Assembly (NCBI GenBank): GCA_015059545.1
Contig: SVAG01000004.1
Coordinates: 1 to 64,000, forward strand
Length of the DNA stretch: 64,000 nt
Reading direction: 5' to 3'
Source of the DNA: Lactobacillales bacterium
GTDB lineage: Bacteria; Bacillota_I; Bacilli_A; RF39; UBA660
A program made the translations under genes and the position numbers. This document shows positions 1 through 8,661 of the stretch, one piece after another. Under the pieces are notes generated by a model. That model was not told where the DNA came from and searched no databases. It worked only from the letters and a program-made list of their open reading frames with translations. Position 1 is the first letter of the stretch. Every line of letters starts with the position of its first letter.

Positions 1-346
<346 letters not shown>

Positions 347-418
347 ATAATTGATTTCTTATAAATTTGATACGATACACATTATCTTAGTTTTCAGAGA
401 ATTATTTCTCTATAATTT

Positions 419-525
419 TATTGGTGACGATAGCAAAGTGGATACACCTGTTCCCATCTCGAACACAGCAGTTAAGCACTTTTACGCCGACGATAGTGTA
501 AGCGAAAATAGGAAGTTGCCAATAA
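419..525 (+). rRNA. 5S ribosomal RNA
   Basis: About 106 nt. The 5' strand ATTGGTGAC and the 3' strand GTTGCCAAT form the closing helix. The central block CCTGTTCCCATCTCGAACAC (449-468) is the conserved 5S loop sequence. A run of T follows directly (525-535), so the gene appears to be the end of the rRNA operon, with no trailing tRNA cluster. Ends are accurate to a few bases. Confidence 0.93.
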
Positions 526-548
526 TTTTTTTTTTGTCTAAAATAGTA

Positions 549-578
549 TTGTATAAATACTTTTTTTTTTGCTATAAT
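549..578 (+). promoter_or_regulatory. Putative sigma-A promoter of the tsaE operon
   Basis: A -10 box TATAAT lies at 573-578 and a weak -35 (TTGTAT) at 549-554, spacer 18. The spacer contains a run of T (561-570). The start codon of tsaE follows 15 bases after the -10, so the leader is very short. Confidence 0.55.
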
Positions 579-593
579 TAAATAGGTGATAGT

Positions 594-1043
594 ATGGAAT
601 TTAAAGTTACAACAAGAAGTGAAATGGAAACAATCGAAATAGCACAAAATTTCGAATCAGAAAAATTTCCTAATATGATTATCTGTTTAGATGGAGAATT
701 AGGAAGTGGAAAAACAATGTTTACAAAAGGGATAGCTAATGCATTAGGTATTAAAGAAAGCATTACATCTCCTACATTTTCTATTATTAAAGAATATGAA
801 GGTGAACTTCCTTTATATCATATGGATGTATATAAATTAGATGGTAATACAGAAGGTGTTGGAATAGAAGAATATTTCACAAAAGGTGGAGTAGTAGTTA
901 TAGAATGGGCTGATTCTATTAAAGACATCTTACCAGAAGAAAGACTACATATAAAATTTAAAGTAATTGATGAAAATAAGAGAGTTTTAATTTTAACTCC
1001 TTATGGTAAACAATATGAGGAATTATGTGAGGCTGTTCTATGA
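594..1043 (+). CDS. tsaE: tRNA t6A biosynthesis ATPase TsaE
   Basis: TsaE is the small ATPase that drives the TsaB-TsaD-TsaE machinery making N6-threonylcarbamoyladenosine at position 37 of ANN-decoding tRNAs in the cytoplasm. The 149-residue protein is of normal length. It has a Walker A loop GELGSGKT (34-41), the family motif SPTF (59-62), HMDVYKL (76-82) and the hydrophobic VVIEWAD segment (101-107). The start is preceded by AGGTGATAGTATG, the ribosome-binding pattern used by many genes here. Its TGA stop overlaps the tsaB start as ATGA, so translation is probably coupled. It heads an operon holding tsaB, rimI and tsaD. Confidence 0.96.
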   Translation: MEFKVTTRSEMETIEIAQNFESEKFPNMIICLDGELGSGKTMFTKGIANALGIKESITSPTFSIIKEYEGELPLYHMDVYKLDGNTEGVGIEEYFTKGGVVVIEWADSIKDILPEERLHIKFKVIDENKRVLILTPYGKQYEELCEAVL

Positions 1044-1672
1044 TTTCTCTTTTTTTAGATACATGTAGTCAAATTATAAGATTAGGAGTACTTTCAGATA
1101 GTAAATTAATAGATTACACAGAATTTACTAATGATAATAAATTATCTGAAAAATTATTACCTGCTATGAAAGAAATGTTAGAAAAAAATAAATATAGAGT
1201 AAATGATCTAAATAGAATATATATATCAGTTGGACCAGGATCTTTTACTGGGATAAGAATTGGTGTTACAGTTGCTAAAGTAATTGCTTGGTCACTTAAC
1301 ATTGATATTATTCCTATTTCTTCATTAGAAGTAATGGCATCTTACGATACGGATAAAAAATATATTTGCTCATTTATGGATGCTAGAAGAGGATTTGTTT
1401 TTGCAGGAATCTATGATAACGAATTAAATACATATATAGAAGATAAATATATATTATTTGATCAATTATTAGAAGAAATGAAAGATATTAAAGATAATAC
1501 ATTATTTGTTAGTAATGATGATAATTATATATCATGTGTAGAATCTAAAATAAATGTAGAAAGAATAGTATTAAAACATATTAATGATAAGTCAGTTAAT
1601 CCTCATAATGTTAATCCTATTTATTTAAAACTAACAGAAGCAGAGGAAAAATTAAATGATAAAAATAATTAG
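1040..1672 (+). CDS. tsaB: tRNA t6A biosynthesis protein TsaB
   Basis: TsaB (YeaZ) is the inactive ASKHA-fold partner that binds TsaD and TsaE in the t6A complex. The 210-residue protein starts with the family strand MISLFLDTCS and carries GPGSFTG at 65-71 followed by IRIGVTVAK. The C-terminal half is diverged and rich in Asp, Asn and Lys, as is usual in this genome. It overlaps tsaE by 4 bases and rimI by 17, which supports a tightly coupled operon. Confidence 0.94.
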   Translation: MISLFLDTCSQIIRLGVLSDSKLIDYTEFTNDNKLSEKLLPAMKEMLEKNKYRVNDLNRIYISVGPGSFTGIRIGVTVAKVIAWSLNIDIIPISSLEVMASYDTDKKYICSFMDARRGFVFAGIYDNELNTYIEDKYILFDQLLEEMKDIKDNTLFVSNDDNYISCVESKINVERIVLKHINDKSVNPHNVNPIYLKLTEAEEKLNDKNN

Positions 1673-2051
1673 TGATGTAAATATAATTAATGATATAGCT
1701 AATAATATATTTAATTTTGATATTAAAATAACAACATATTCTAAAATCATTGGGTATGAAATTGATAATAAAATAATAGGTTTCTTAGTATACGATTTAA
1801 TATACGAAAGATGTGAAATTGAATATATAGCTGTATTAAATGAATATAGAAATAAAAAAATAGCAAGTAAATTATTAGAATATGCTATAAATGATTGTAA
1901 AAATAATCATATAATTAATATAAGTTTAGAAGTAAATGTTAATAATATTAGTGCGATTAATTTATATAAAAAATATAATTTTAAAATAGAAGCAATAAGA
2001 GAAAAATATTTTAATAATGATGATGCTTATTTAATGGTAAAAGAGGTGTAG
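1656..2051 (+). CDS. rimI: GNAT acetyltransferase, RimI-like
   Basis: A 131-residue GNAT-fold acetyltransferase. By its position between tsaB and tsaD it is the protein annotated as RimI (N-alpha-acetylation of ribosomal protein S18 in Escherichia coli). The acetyl-CoA loop is at 64-71 (YRNKKIAS); the usual second glycine of the RxxGxG/A motif is replaced, leaving RNKKIA. The [14 protein letters not shown] block (96-109) is typical of the family. It lies 17 bases inside the end of tsaB, with GAGG 8 to 9 bases before its ATG. The true substrate in this organism cannot be read from sequence. Confidence 0.85.
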   Translation: MIKIISDVNIINDIANNIFNFDIKITTYSKIIGYEIDNKIIGFLVYDLIYERCEIEYIAVLNEYRNKKIASKLLEYAINDCKNNHIINISLEVNVNNISAINLYKKYNFKIEAIREKYFNNDDAYLMVKEV

Positions 2052-2052
2052 T

Positions 2053-3057
2053 ATGAAAGATACATATATATTAGCAATTGAATCAAGTTGTGATGAAACA
2101 AGTATAGCTATTATAAAAAATGGACATAAAGAAATATCTAATATTGTATTATCACAAATGGATACTCATTCTAATTATGGTGGAGTTGTTCCTGAAATAG
2201 CAAGTCGTATGCATATTGAAAATATTACAATAGTATTAGAACAAGCATTAAAGGAAGCTAATTTAACTATGGAAGATATAGATGCGATTGCAGTTACATA
2301 TGGACCAGGATTAGTAGGGTCATTACTTATTGGATTACAAGCAGCTAAAACACTTTCATATGTATATAATAAACCTTTAGTACCAGTTCATCATATTGCA
2401 GGTCATATATATGCTAATAACTTAGAAAAATCAATGGAATTCCCATTAATTGCATTAGTTATTAGTGGAGGACATACTGAACTTGTATATATGAAAGAAG
2501 ACTATAGTTTTGAAGTAATAGGATCAACATTAGATGATGCTGTAGGTGAAGCATATGATAAAGTAGCCAGAGTTATGAATTTATCATATCCAGGTGGACC
2601 TAAAGTAGATAAATTGGCTCATGAAGGTACTGATACATATGATTTACCATTACCACTAGATGATGACTCTTATAACTTTAGTTTTAGTGGTATTAAGAGT
2701 GCTGTAATTAATTTAAGACATAATGAAGAACAAAGAGGTAATCAACTTAATTTACCTAATTTAGCTACTTCATTTCAAAATAGAGTAGTAGAAATATTAA
2801 CTAAAAAAACTATGAAAGCTTTAAAAGAATATAAAGTTAAAAACTTAATAATTGCTGGTGGAGTATCTGCTAATAAAGGTATTAGAGAAAGATTTAGTGA
2901 ATTATGTGTACAAGAAAATATTAATTTAACAATACCTAAATTAGAATATTGTACAGACAATGCAGCAATGATAGGAGCTGCTGGATATTATGCTTATAAA
3001 TTAGGTAGAAGAGCAGATCTTGATTTAAATGTAAAAGCAACAGATAAGTTAAATTAA
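2053..3057 (+). CDS. tsaD: tRNA N6-adenosine threonylcarbamoyltransferase TsaD
   Basis: TsaD (Kae1/Gcp family) transfers the threonylcarbamoyl group to A37 of tRNA. It is 334 residues, normal length. Visible motifs are [11 protein letters not shown] near the N-terminus, [11 protein letters not shown] (84-94), the metal-binding histidines of HHIAGH (H114 and H118), and the ASKHA phosphate motifs ISGGHTE and AGGVSAN. It begins 1 base after the rimI stop. Together with tsaE and tsaB all Bacillus-type dedicated partners except tsaC are in this operon; tsaC is not in the window. Confidence 0.97.
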   Translation: MKDTYILAIESSCDETSIAIIKNGHKEISNIVLSQMDTHSNYGGVVPEIASRMHIENITIVLEQALKEANLTMEDIDAIAVTYGPGLVGSLLIGLQAAKTLSYVYNKPLVPVHHIAGHIYANNLEKSMEFPLIALVISGGHTELVYMKEDYSFEVIGSTLDDAVGEAYDKVARVMNLSYPGGPKVDKLAHEGTDTYDLPLPLDDDSYNFSFSGIKSAVINLRHNEEQRGNQLNLPNLATSFQNRVVEILTKKTMKALKEYKVKNLIIAGGVSANKGIRERFSELCVQENINLTIPKLEYCTDNAAMIGAAGYYAYKLGRRADLDLNVKATDKLN

Positions 3058-3070
3058 CTAGGAGAATATT

Positions 3071-4429
3071 ATGAATAATTATGAAAAATTTTTAAATTAT
3101 AGAAAACAATATGATACATTTATATATGAAAAATATGAAATAATAGATAATCCTGATAATTATGAAATTATCTATTATTTTTCTATACCTAATTTAACAG
3201 AATTTACACCTAAAATAAGTATTGATAAAACTAATTTAATAAATGAAAATATTAATAAAGATTTTATTAATTATTTAGTTTTTAATATAGGTATGATTGA
3301 AGTAATAAGTTATGTTAAATGTACATGTAGTAAAAATATAATAGTAAAAGCAGGACATTTAGATGATGAACAAATTAAATGGTTTAAAAAATTATATTAT
3401 AATGGATTAGGAGAATTTTTATATGTAAATAATATCAAAGTAGAAGAAGATGAATTATTTACTATAACTTCATTAGGAGATAAAATTGATTTTGATGTAA
3501 CCTATAAAGGTATTGGTAATTTAATTCCTATAGGTGGAGGAAAAGATTCAAATGTAACATTAGAATTATTAAAAGATGATTATGAAAATAATACATGCTT
3601 TATAATTAATCCTAAAGAAGCTAATGTAGAATGCGCTAAAGTAGCAAATTATCAAGATAAATCTATTAATATTAAAAGAATAATAGATAAAAGACTAATT
3701 GATTTAAATAATGAAGGGTATTTAAATGGACATACACCATTTAGTGCTGTAGTAGCGTTTATCTCTTATTTATGTGCTTATTTATCAAATAAAGAATATA
3801 TAGTGCTTTCAAATGAAGATAGTGCTAATGAAAGTACAGTTTTAGGTACTAATATAAATCATCAATATTCAAAAACTTATGAATTTGAAAATGATTTTAA
3901 TAATTACACAAAGAAATATTTTAAAATTAATATTAAGTACTTTAGTTTACTTAGACCATTAACAGAATTTCAAATAGGTATGTTATTTTCAAATTATAAA
4001 AAATACCATAAAATATTTAAAAGTTGTAATGTAGGAAGTAAAGAAAAAAATTGGAATTGGTGTAATCATTGTCCTAAATGTTTATTTGTATATATTATAT
4101 TAAGTCCATTTTTATATAAAGAAGAATTAGTAAATATATTTGGAAAAGATTTATATGATGATGAAAGTTTATTAGATACATTTAAAGAATTATTAGGATA
4201 TGCAGAAACTAAACCATTTGAATGTGTAGGAACATATGAAGAAGTAAGATATTCAGTAAGCTTATTAATAGATAAGTTACAAGATAATCTTCCATATTTA
4301 TTAAATTATTATAAAGAAAATTATCCATTATATTTAGAACAAAATTATAAGATTAAATATAATAAAAATAATAATTTAGATGAAAAATTTGAAAACATAA
4401 TAAAGGAAGAATTAAATAAATATGTATAA
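3071..4429 (+). CDS. murL: MurL-like UDP-MurNAc-L-Ala-L-Glu epimerase
   Basis: Proposed to invert the terminal L-Glu of UDP-MurNAc-L-Ala-L-Glu to D-Glu. This is the MurL step known from Xanthomonas, where it substitutes for glutamate racemase. The 452-residue protein has an ATP-pyrophosphatase-type loop IPIGGGKDS at 152-160 and, near residues 331-337, a CxxCxxC cluster (C331, C334, C337) followed by LFVYIILSPF, both features I associate with MurL. The next gene, overlapping by 8 bases, is a MurD-type ligase, which is the pairing described for MurL and MurD2. Start chosen by TAGGAG 6 bases upstream. The function rests on motif memory plus neighbourhood, not a search. Confidence 0.78.
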   Translation: MNNYEKFLNYRKQYDTFIYEKYEIIDNPDNYEIIYYFSIPNLTEFTPKISIDKTNLINENINKDFINYLVFNIGMIEVISYVKCTCSKNIIVKAGHLDDEQIKWFKKLYYNGLGEFLYVNNIKVEEDELFTITSLGDKIDFDVTYKGIGNLIPIGGGKDSNVTLELLKDDYENNTCFIINPKEANVECAKVANYQDKSINIKRIIDKRLIDLNNEGYLNGHTPFSAVVAFISYLCAYLSNKEYIVLSNEDSANESTVLGTNINHQYSKTYEFENDFNNYTKKYFKINIKYFSLLRPLTEFQIGMLFSNYKKYHKIFKSCNVGSKEKNWNWCNHCPKCLFVYIILSPFLYKEELVNIFGKDLYDDESLLDTFKELLGYAETKPFECVGTYEEVRYSVSLLIDKLQDNLPYLLNYYKENYPLYLEQNYKIKYNKNNNLDEKFENIIKEELNKYV

Positions 4430-5795
4430 TAAAATAGTAGAAAAGTTAAAAAATAAAAATATTGCAATACTAGGATTTGGTAAAGAAGGAAAATCAACTT
4501 ATAATTTTATAAGAAAACATTTACCTAATCAAAAAATAACAATATTAGATAAAAATGATATTTTAAAAAATAATGATTATTTAAAAAATGATAATAATTT
4601 GGAAATAATTGTAGGTGAAAATTATTTAAGTAATTTAGAAATTTATGATTTAATAATTAAATCCCCAGGTATAAGTTTTTATAATATTGATATAACAAAA
4701 ATAAAAGATAAAATATCATCACAATTAGAACTATTATTAGAAATCAATAATAAGAATATTATTGGTATTACAGGAACTAAAGGAAAAAGTACAACATCTT
4801 CATTAATATACAATATGATAAAAGATCAAACAGATAATGTATTTTTATTAGGAAATATAGGTAATCCAATATTTGATTATATTGATGAATTTAATGATGA
4901 AACATTATTAGTAATTGAAATGTCTAGTCATCAATTAGAATATATAAATTATAGTCCTCATATAGGTATTATACTTAATTTATTCCAAGATCATTTAGAT
5001 CATGCTGGAACTGTAGAAAACTATCATAATGCTAAAATGAATATGTTTAAATATCAAACTGAAAGTGATATAGCAATATATGATGGGCAAAATGATAATT
5101 TAAATAATTTAATAAAAATTAATAATTATAAATCAAATATGTATAATTTTAAATTAGAAGATAAAGATTCATATATCTATTCAATGAATAATTTAGTTTA
5201 TTTTAATAATGAAATAATTTATGATGGAAATAAACCAAGAAGTTTAATTGGAAGTCATAATTTAAAAAATATTATGGTTTGTTTATTAATATGTAAAATA
5301 TTAAATTTAGATATTAATAAAGCAATCAAATCAATTAATGAATTTAAACCTTTAGAACATAGACTTGAATTAGTAGGTACTTATAATAATATTACTTATT
5401 TTAATGATACAATAGCAACTATACCAGAAGCTACTATTAATGGTATAAATGGCTTAAAATGCGTTGATACATTAATATTTGGTGGAATGGATAGAAAGAT
5501 TGATTACAATGAATTTATAGATTATTTATATAGTTCTAATATTTCTAATTTAATAGGAATGCCAGAAACAGGATATACAATATGTAATATATTAAAAGAT
5601 AAAAATTCAGATAAAAATATATTTTTAGTAAGTACTTTAGATGAAGCAGTTGATATAGCAGATAAATATACAAAAAAAGATCATATTTGCTTATTATCTC
5701 CAGCAGCATCAAGTTATAATGAATTTAAAAATTATGAAGAAAAAGGTATGTATTATAAACAAATTATAAAGAAAAAATATAATAAAAAAGACTAA
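4422..5795 (+). CDS. murD2: MurD-family ligase, probably MurD2 (L-Glu adding)
   Basis: A cytoplasmic Mur ligase adding glutamate to UDP-MurNAc-L-Ala. The 457-residue protein has an N-terminal Rossmann segment (NIAILGFGKEGKST, 13-26), the ATP loop GTKGKSTT (118-125), the central QDHLDHAG motif, and the C-terminal FNDT and SPAASS motifs of MurD. It overlaps the murL-like gene by 8 bases. If the partner is MurL, this enzyme is expected to prefer L-Glu rather than D-Glu (inference). The stop codon lies inside a bidirectional terminator hairpin. Ordinary MurD remains the alternative if another D-Glu source exists in the genome. Confidence 0.85.
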   Translation: MYNKIVEKLKNKNIAILGFGKEGKSTYNFIRKHLPNQKITILDKNDILKNNDYLKNDNNLEIIVGENYLSNLEIYDLIIKSPGISFYNIDITKIKDKISSQLELLLEINNKNIIGITGTKGKSTTSSLIYNMIKDQTDNVFLLGNIGNPIFDYIDEFNDETLLVIEMSSHQLEYINYSPHIGIILNLFQDHLDHAGTVENYHNAKMNMFKYQTESDIAIYDGQNDNLNNLIKINNYKSNMYNFKLEDKDSYIYSMNNLVYFNNEIIYDGNKPRSLIGSHNLKNIMVCLLICKILNLDINKAIKSINEFKPLEHRLELVGTYNNITYFNDTIATIPEATINGINGLKCVDTLIFGGMDRKIDYNEFIDYLYSSNISNLIGMPETGYTICNILKDKNSDKNIFLVSTLDEAVDIADKYTKKDHICLLSPAASSYNEFKNYEEKGMYYKQIIKKKYNKKD

Positions 5796-5812
5796 TTAGT
5801 TAGTCTTTTTTC
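5784..5812. terminator. Bidirectional terminator between murD2 and the ABC permease
   Basis: AAAAAGACTAA at 5785-5795 pairs with TTAGTCTTTTT at 5800-5810, with A-tract and T-tract on the two sides, so it can end transcription from both strands. The stop codons of both convergent genes lie inside the stem and overlap by 4 bases. Confidence 0.88.
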
Positions 5813-6577
5813 TATGTATGAAACAGAATAATACATAATAATAGAAACAATTGCTAGTAATACAACACCTGTCATTACTAAACTTAAATTAAATACTTGT
5901 GAACCATATATGATTAAGTATCCAATACCTTTTTTGGAAACAAGAAATTCTCCCATAATAACACCTATTAAGGACATACTTATATTTATTTTTAAAGCAC
6001 TTATTATTGTTTTATAATTATGAGGTAATATTAATTTAAAAAATATTTGACTTTTAGTAGCTTTAAATGATTTTAGTAATTTAATCTTATTAGCATCAGT
6101 TTTATTAAATCCATCAGCAACATTAATAATAGTAATTATCAATGATATAAGTAATGACATTATAATAATAGATTTTATGCCTGCACCAAACCATATAATT
6201 ATAATAGGACCTAGTGCTACTTTAGGTAAACTGTTTAATACAGTTAAAAAAGGATCTACTATTTTAGCTATAAATTTATTCCACCATAATATACTTGCTA
6301 TTACACATCCAAGTAATGTTCCTAAGGCAAAACTTATTAAAGTTTCATATATTGTTGTCCATATATGTTGATATAAATTATTAGTTTTATGTAAATTAAT
6401 AAGTGTTTCTATGATTTCTTTAGGACTTGATGTTATAAAAGTATTAATAAGTTCTTTATCAGCTAAAAATTGCCATAATAAAATAATAAATATAAGTAAA
6501 AATATTTGAAAAAATTTAACTAGAAAATTATTTTTTCTTATTTTTCTTAAATATAATTTATGTTCTAAACTATACAT
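5792..6577 (-). CDS. ABC transporter permease, SsuC/TauC/ThiX-like
   Basis: Membrane subunit of an importer of the nitrate/sulfonate/taurine/thiamine-precursor group. The 261-residue protein begins with a basic cytoplasmic stretch, then has about six hydrophobic helices. The coupling-helix (EAA-type) segment sits around SFKATKSQIFFKLILPHN, followed by the usual ALKINISMSLIGVIMGEFL. It overlaps the upstream ATPase gene by 8 bases. Together with that ATPase and the binding protein further upstream it forms a complete three-gene importer. The ligand cannot be assigned from the permease. Confidence 0.9.
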   Translation of the reverse strand: MYSLEHKLYLRKIRKNNFLVKFFQIFLLIFIILLWQFLADKELINTFITSSPKEIIETLINLHKTNNLYQHIWTTIYETLISFALGTLLGCVIASILWWNKFIAKIVDPFLTVLNSLPKVALGPIIIIWFGAGIKSIIIMSLLISLIITIINVADGFNKTDANKIKLLKSFKATKSQIFFKLILPHNYKTIISALKINISMSLIGVIMGEFLVSKKGIGYLIIYGSQVFNLSLVMTGVVLLAIVSIIMYYSVSYIEKRLTN

Positions 6578-7316
6578 GGAAATCTATATCCTTCCAAATA
6601 GTATCGTAGTAATAACTAAATTTACTATCTTTTCTATTGTTTATAGGTGTAGATTTATTTTCTAGTTTAATTTCATATATATTTTTAATCTTGCTTGGTC
6701 TACCAGTTAAAACAATAATTCTATCTGACATTGATACTGCTTCTGCAATATCGTGTGTTACCATAATCGCACTCTTTTTTTCATTTTTAATAATTTTATA
6801 TACATCATCTGATACAGCAAGTCTAGTTTGATAATCTAAAGCACTAAATGGTTCATCTAAAAGTAATATATCAGGATTAGTAGCAAGTGTTCTAATTAAA
6901 GCAACTCTTTGTCTCATACCACCAGATAAATTATCTGGATATTTATTTTTAAATTCATAAAGACCGTAGTCTTTTAATAATTTTTCTACATAACTTTTTG
7001 TTTCATCATTTAAATTTTTATTAATTTCTAGTCCTATTAAACAATTATTTAATATGTTTCTAAAATCAAATAAGCTATCTTCTTGTAACATATACCCGAT
7101 TTTAGAATCATTATTAAATTTTATTTCACCATCACTATAATCAATAAGATCACATAATATTGATAAAATAGTACTTTTACCACATCCACTAGGACCAACT
7201 ATTGAAACAAATTCACCTTCATATAAATCAAAAGAAAAATCATCAACAGCTAATATTTCATCTTTTTTAGTGTGATAAATTTTTCTTAAATTTTTAATTT
7301 CTAATATCTTATTCAT
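6570..7316 (-). CDS. ABC transporter ATP-binding protein, SsuB/TauB/ThiZ-like
   Basis: The 248-residue nucleotide-binding subunit of the same importer. It has Walker A GPSGCGKST (41-49), the Q-loop in MLQEDSLF, signature LSGGMRQR, Walker B ILLLDEPFSALD and the switch histidine in MVTHDIAEA. All catalytic residues are intact. It overlaps the permease gene by 8 bases and the binding-protein gene by 1 base, so the three are co-translated. It sits at the cytoplasmic face and energises uptake. Confidence 0.93.
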   Translation of the reverse strand: MNKILEIKNLRKIYHTKKDEILAVDDFSFDLYEGEFVSIVGPSGCGKSTILSILCDLIDYSDGEIKFNNDSKIGYMLQEDSLFDFRNILNNCLIGLEINKNLNDETKSYVEKLLKDYGLYEFKNKYPDNLSGGMRQRVALIRTLATNPDILLLDEPFSALDYQTRLAVSDDVYKIIKNEKKSAIMVTHDIAEAVSMSDRIIVLTGRPSKIKNIYEIKLENKSTPINNRKDSKFSYYYDTIWKDIDFHV

Positions 7317-8305
7317 TATTTAGAAAAAGAATTATCTACTAATTTATTGAAAGGTGCTTTTTTATCAAGTTCATTATCATTTTTGATTATTTCTTGTATA
7401 TGATCAAAATCTTTTTCATTTATTTCTGTTGTATCATACCAAGAATCTATATCTTTATATTTTTGTATTGAATTAACTAATTCATTATATGATACATCAG
7501 GAAAGTAAGAAGTTATTACATCTGCGATTTCTTCAGCAGTATGATTATGAACATAGTCAAGTCCTTTTTGTGTTGCCTTAGTAAATCCTTCTATAACGTC
7601 TTTATTTTTGTTTATATAGCTTTTTCTAGCACTATAAGTTGTATATGGAACATTACCACCTAATTCTCCGATTGATCCTACAATGTGTCCATATCCTTGT
7701 TTAACAAGTTGTGAAGCAGCTGGTTCAAATGCTGTAACATAGTCACCAGTTCCTCCTATAAAAGCTCCATTCATAGATGCAAATGCTATACTAGTATCAA
7801 AATTTAAATCTTTATCAGTATCAATACCATTTTGATTTAATGCCCATTTTAAAGTCATTGAAGGCATTCCACCTTTTCTACCAGCAATTATGTGACTACT
7901 TTTTAAATCTGTAACTTTAAAATTTTTGTTTTCATTTCTTGCTATTAAGAAACTTCCATCTTTTTTAGTAAGCGCAGAAAAATTAACTAAATAATCTTTT
8001 TCACCTTGGTTATAGATATATATTGTTTGTTCACTCCCACAGAAACCTATTTGTACATCACCAGATAATACAGCAGCAGCAACTGCATCAGCACCTGATG
8101 TTAAAATGATTTCTACATCTAATCCTTCATCTTCATAGTAACCTAGTGCATGTGCTGCATATTGTGGTGCATAGAATACAGAATGTGTTACTTCTGCAAC
8201 TTTTATTTTCTTTAAATTTGAATCTTTTTTATTATTTAAGAATATAATTGTTATAGATACAATTATTATAATTAAACCAATTATTGAAAATAAAATTTTT
8301 TTCAA
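7316..8305 (-). CDS. NMT1/THI5-like ABC substrate-binding protein
   Basis: Extracytoplasmic binding protein of 329 residues. The mature part has the NMT1/THI5 pattern: HSVFYAPQYAAHALGYYEDE, then GLDVEI, and later GGNVPYTTYSARKSYI. Known ligands in the family are pyrimidine (HMP/formylaminopyrimidine), riboflavin, nitrate, or sulfonates. A thiamine- or flavin-type precursor is plausible, but no thiamine riboswitch is visible upstream. The N-terminus is a basic start plus a long hydrophobic helix (about residues 4-25) with no cysteine, so there is no lipobox. The protein is probably held by an uncleaved membrane anchor. A strong AAGGAGGG ribosome-binding site precedes the start. Confidence 0.88.
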   Translation of the reverse strand: MKKILFSIIGLIIIIVSITIIFLNNKKDSNLKKIKVAEVTHSVFYAPQYAAHALGYYEDEGLDVEIILTSGADAVAAAVLSGDVQIGFCGSEQTIYIYNQGEKDYLVNFSALTKKDGSFLIARNENKNFKVTDLKSSHIIAGRKGGMPSMTLKWALNQNGIDTDKDLNFDTSIAFASMNGAFIGGTGDYVTAFEPAASQLVKQGYGHIVGSIGELGGNVPYTTYSARKSYINKNKDVIEGFTKATQKGLDYVHNHTAEEIADVITSYFPDVSYNELVNSIQKYKDIDSWYDTTEINEKDFDHIQEIIKNDNELDKKAPFNKLVDNSFSK

Positions 8306-8346
8306 AAAATATCCCTCCTTATTTTTCTAATTTATTATATGAAAAA

Positions 8347-8370
8347 ACTAAAATATGTTACTATTTTAGT
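8347..8370 (-). promoter_or_regulatory. Perfect inverted repeat in the leader of the ABC importer operon
   Basis: ACTAAAATA (8347-8355) and TATTTTAGT (8362-8370) are perfect 9-base arms around a 6-base loop. On the minus strand the hairpin is followed by five T, so it can read as a small intrinsic terminator (attenuator) upstream of the binding-protein gene. It can equally be a repressor operator close to the promoter. The sequence does not decide between them. Confidence 0.6.
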
Positions 8371-8399
8371 CTATTTATAACATTTTTTATAAAAAAATA

Positions 8400-8429
8400 T
8401 TGACAATAATTTATTTAGTATGATATAAT
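8400..8429 (+). promoter_or_regulatory. Consensus promoter of tRNA-Ala
   Basis: TTGACA (8400-8405) and TATAAT (8424-8429) with an 18-base spacer, both perfect sigma-A consensus. The tRNA starts 14 bases after the -10. Confidence 0.9.
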
Positions 8430-8442
8430 TTTAACGTTGTAT

Positions 8443-8519
8443 GGGGAATTAGCTCAGTTGGCTAGAGCGCCACGCTTGCACCGTGGAGGTCAAGGGTTCG
8501 AATCCCTTATTCTCCACCA
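8443..8519 (+). tRNA. tRNA-Ala (anticodon TGC)
   Basis: 77 nt including an encoded CCA. The acceptor stem GGGGAAT/ATTCTCC contains the G3-U70 pair that identifies alanine tRNAs. The anticodon stem CCACG/CGTGG holds the 7-base loop with TGC at 8477-8479. The T-arm has GGTTCGAATCC. It is a single isolated gene with its own promoter and terminator. Confidence 0.98.
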
Positions 8520-8529
8520 TATGATATTT

Positions 8530-8560
8530 AACCGTTGAATTTCAACGGTTTTTATTTTTT
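8530..8560 (+). terminator. Intrinsic terminator of tRNA-Ala
   Basis: AACCGTTGAA (8530-8539) pairs with TTCAACGGTT (8541-8550), followed by a long T-rich tract. The rest of the interval to 8634 is AT-rich, and I see no gene in it. Confidence 0.9.
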
Positions 8561-8633
8561 TTGTCTTGATTTTGGTCTTGTTTTCCTCTTTAAAACTTGT
8601 TAATTATATTAAATTATCTTATAAAAAATAAAT

Positions 8634-8661
8634 AAAAAAAGCATTATTTTTAATAATGCTT
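8634..8661 (-). terminator. Terminator of the zinc-ribbon gene
   Basis: Reading the minus strand, the stem AAGCATTATT/AATAATGCTT is followed by seven T (complement of the A run at 8634-8640). It sits directly after the stop codon of the zinc-ribbon protein. Confidence 0.85.

Noticed and set aside
555-572. T run after a small stem as a terminator between 5S and tsaE
   Set aside because: The stem is only about five A/T pairs, and the T run fits as the spacer of the tsaE promoter. The 5S helix followed by T at 525 already serves as the end of the rRNA operon.
5792-8305. Naming the importer ThiXYZ
   Set aside because: The binding protein family also carries other ligands, and no thiamine riboswitch or thi gene is adjacent.
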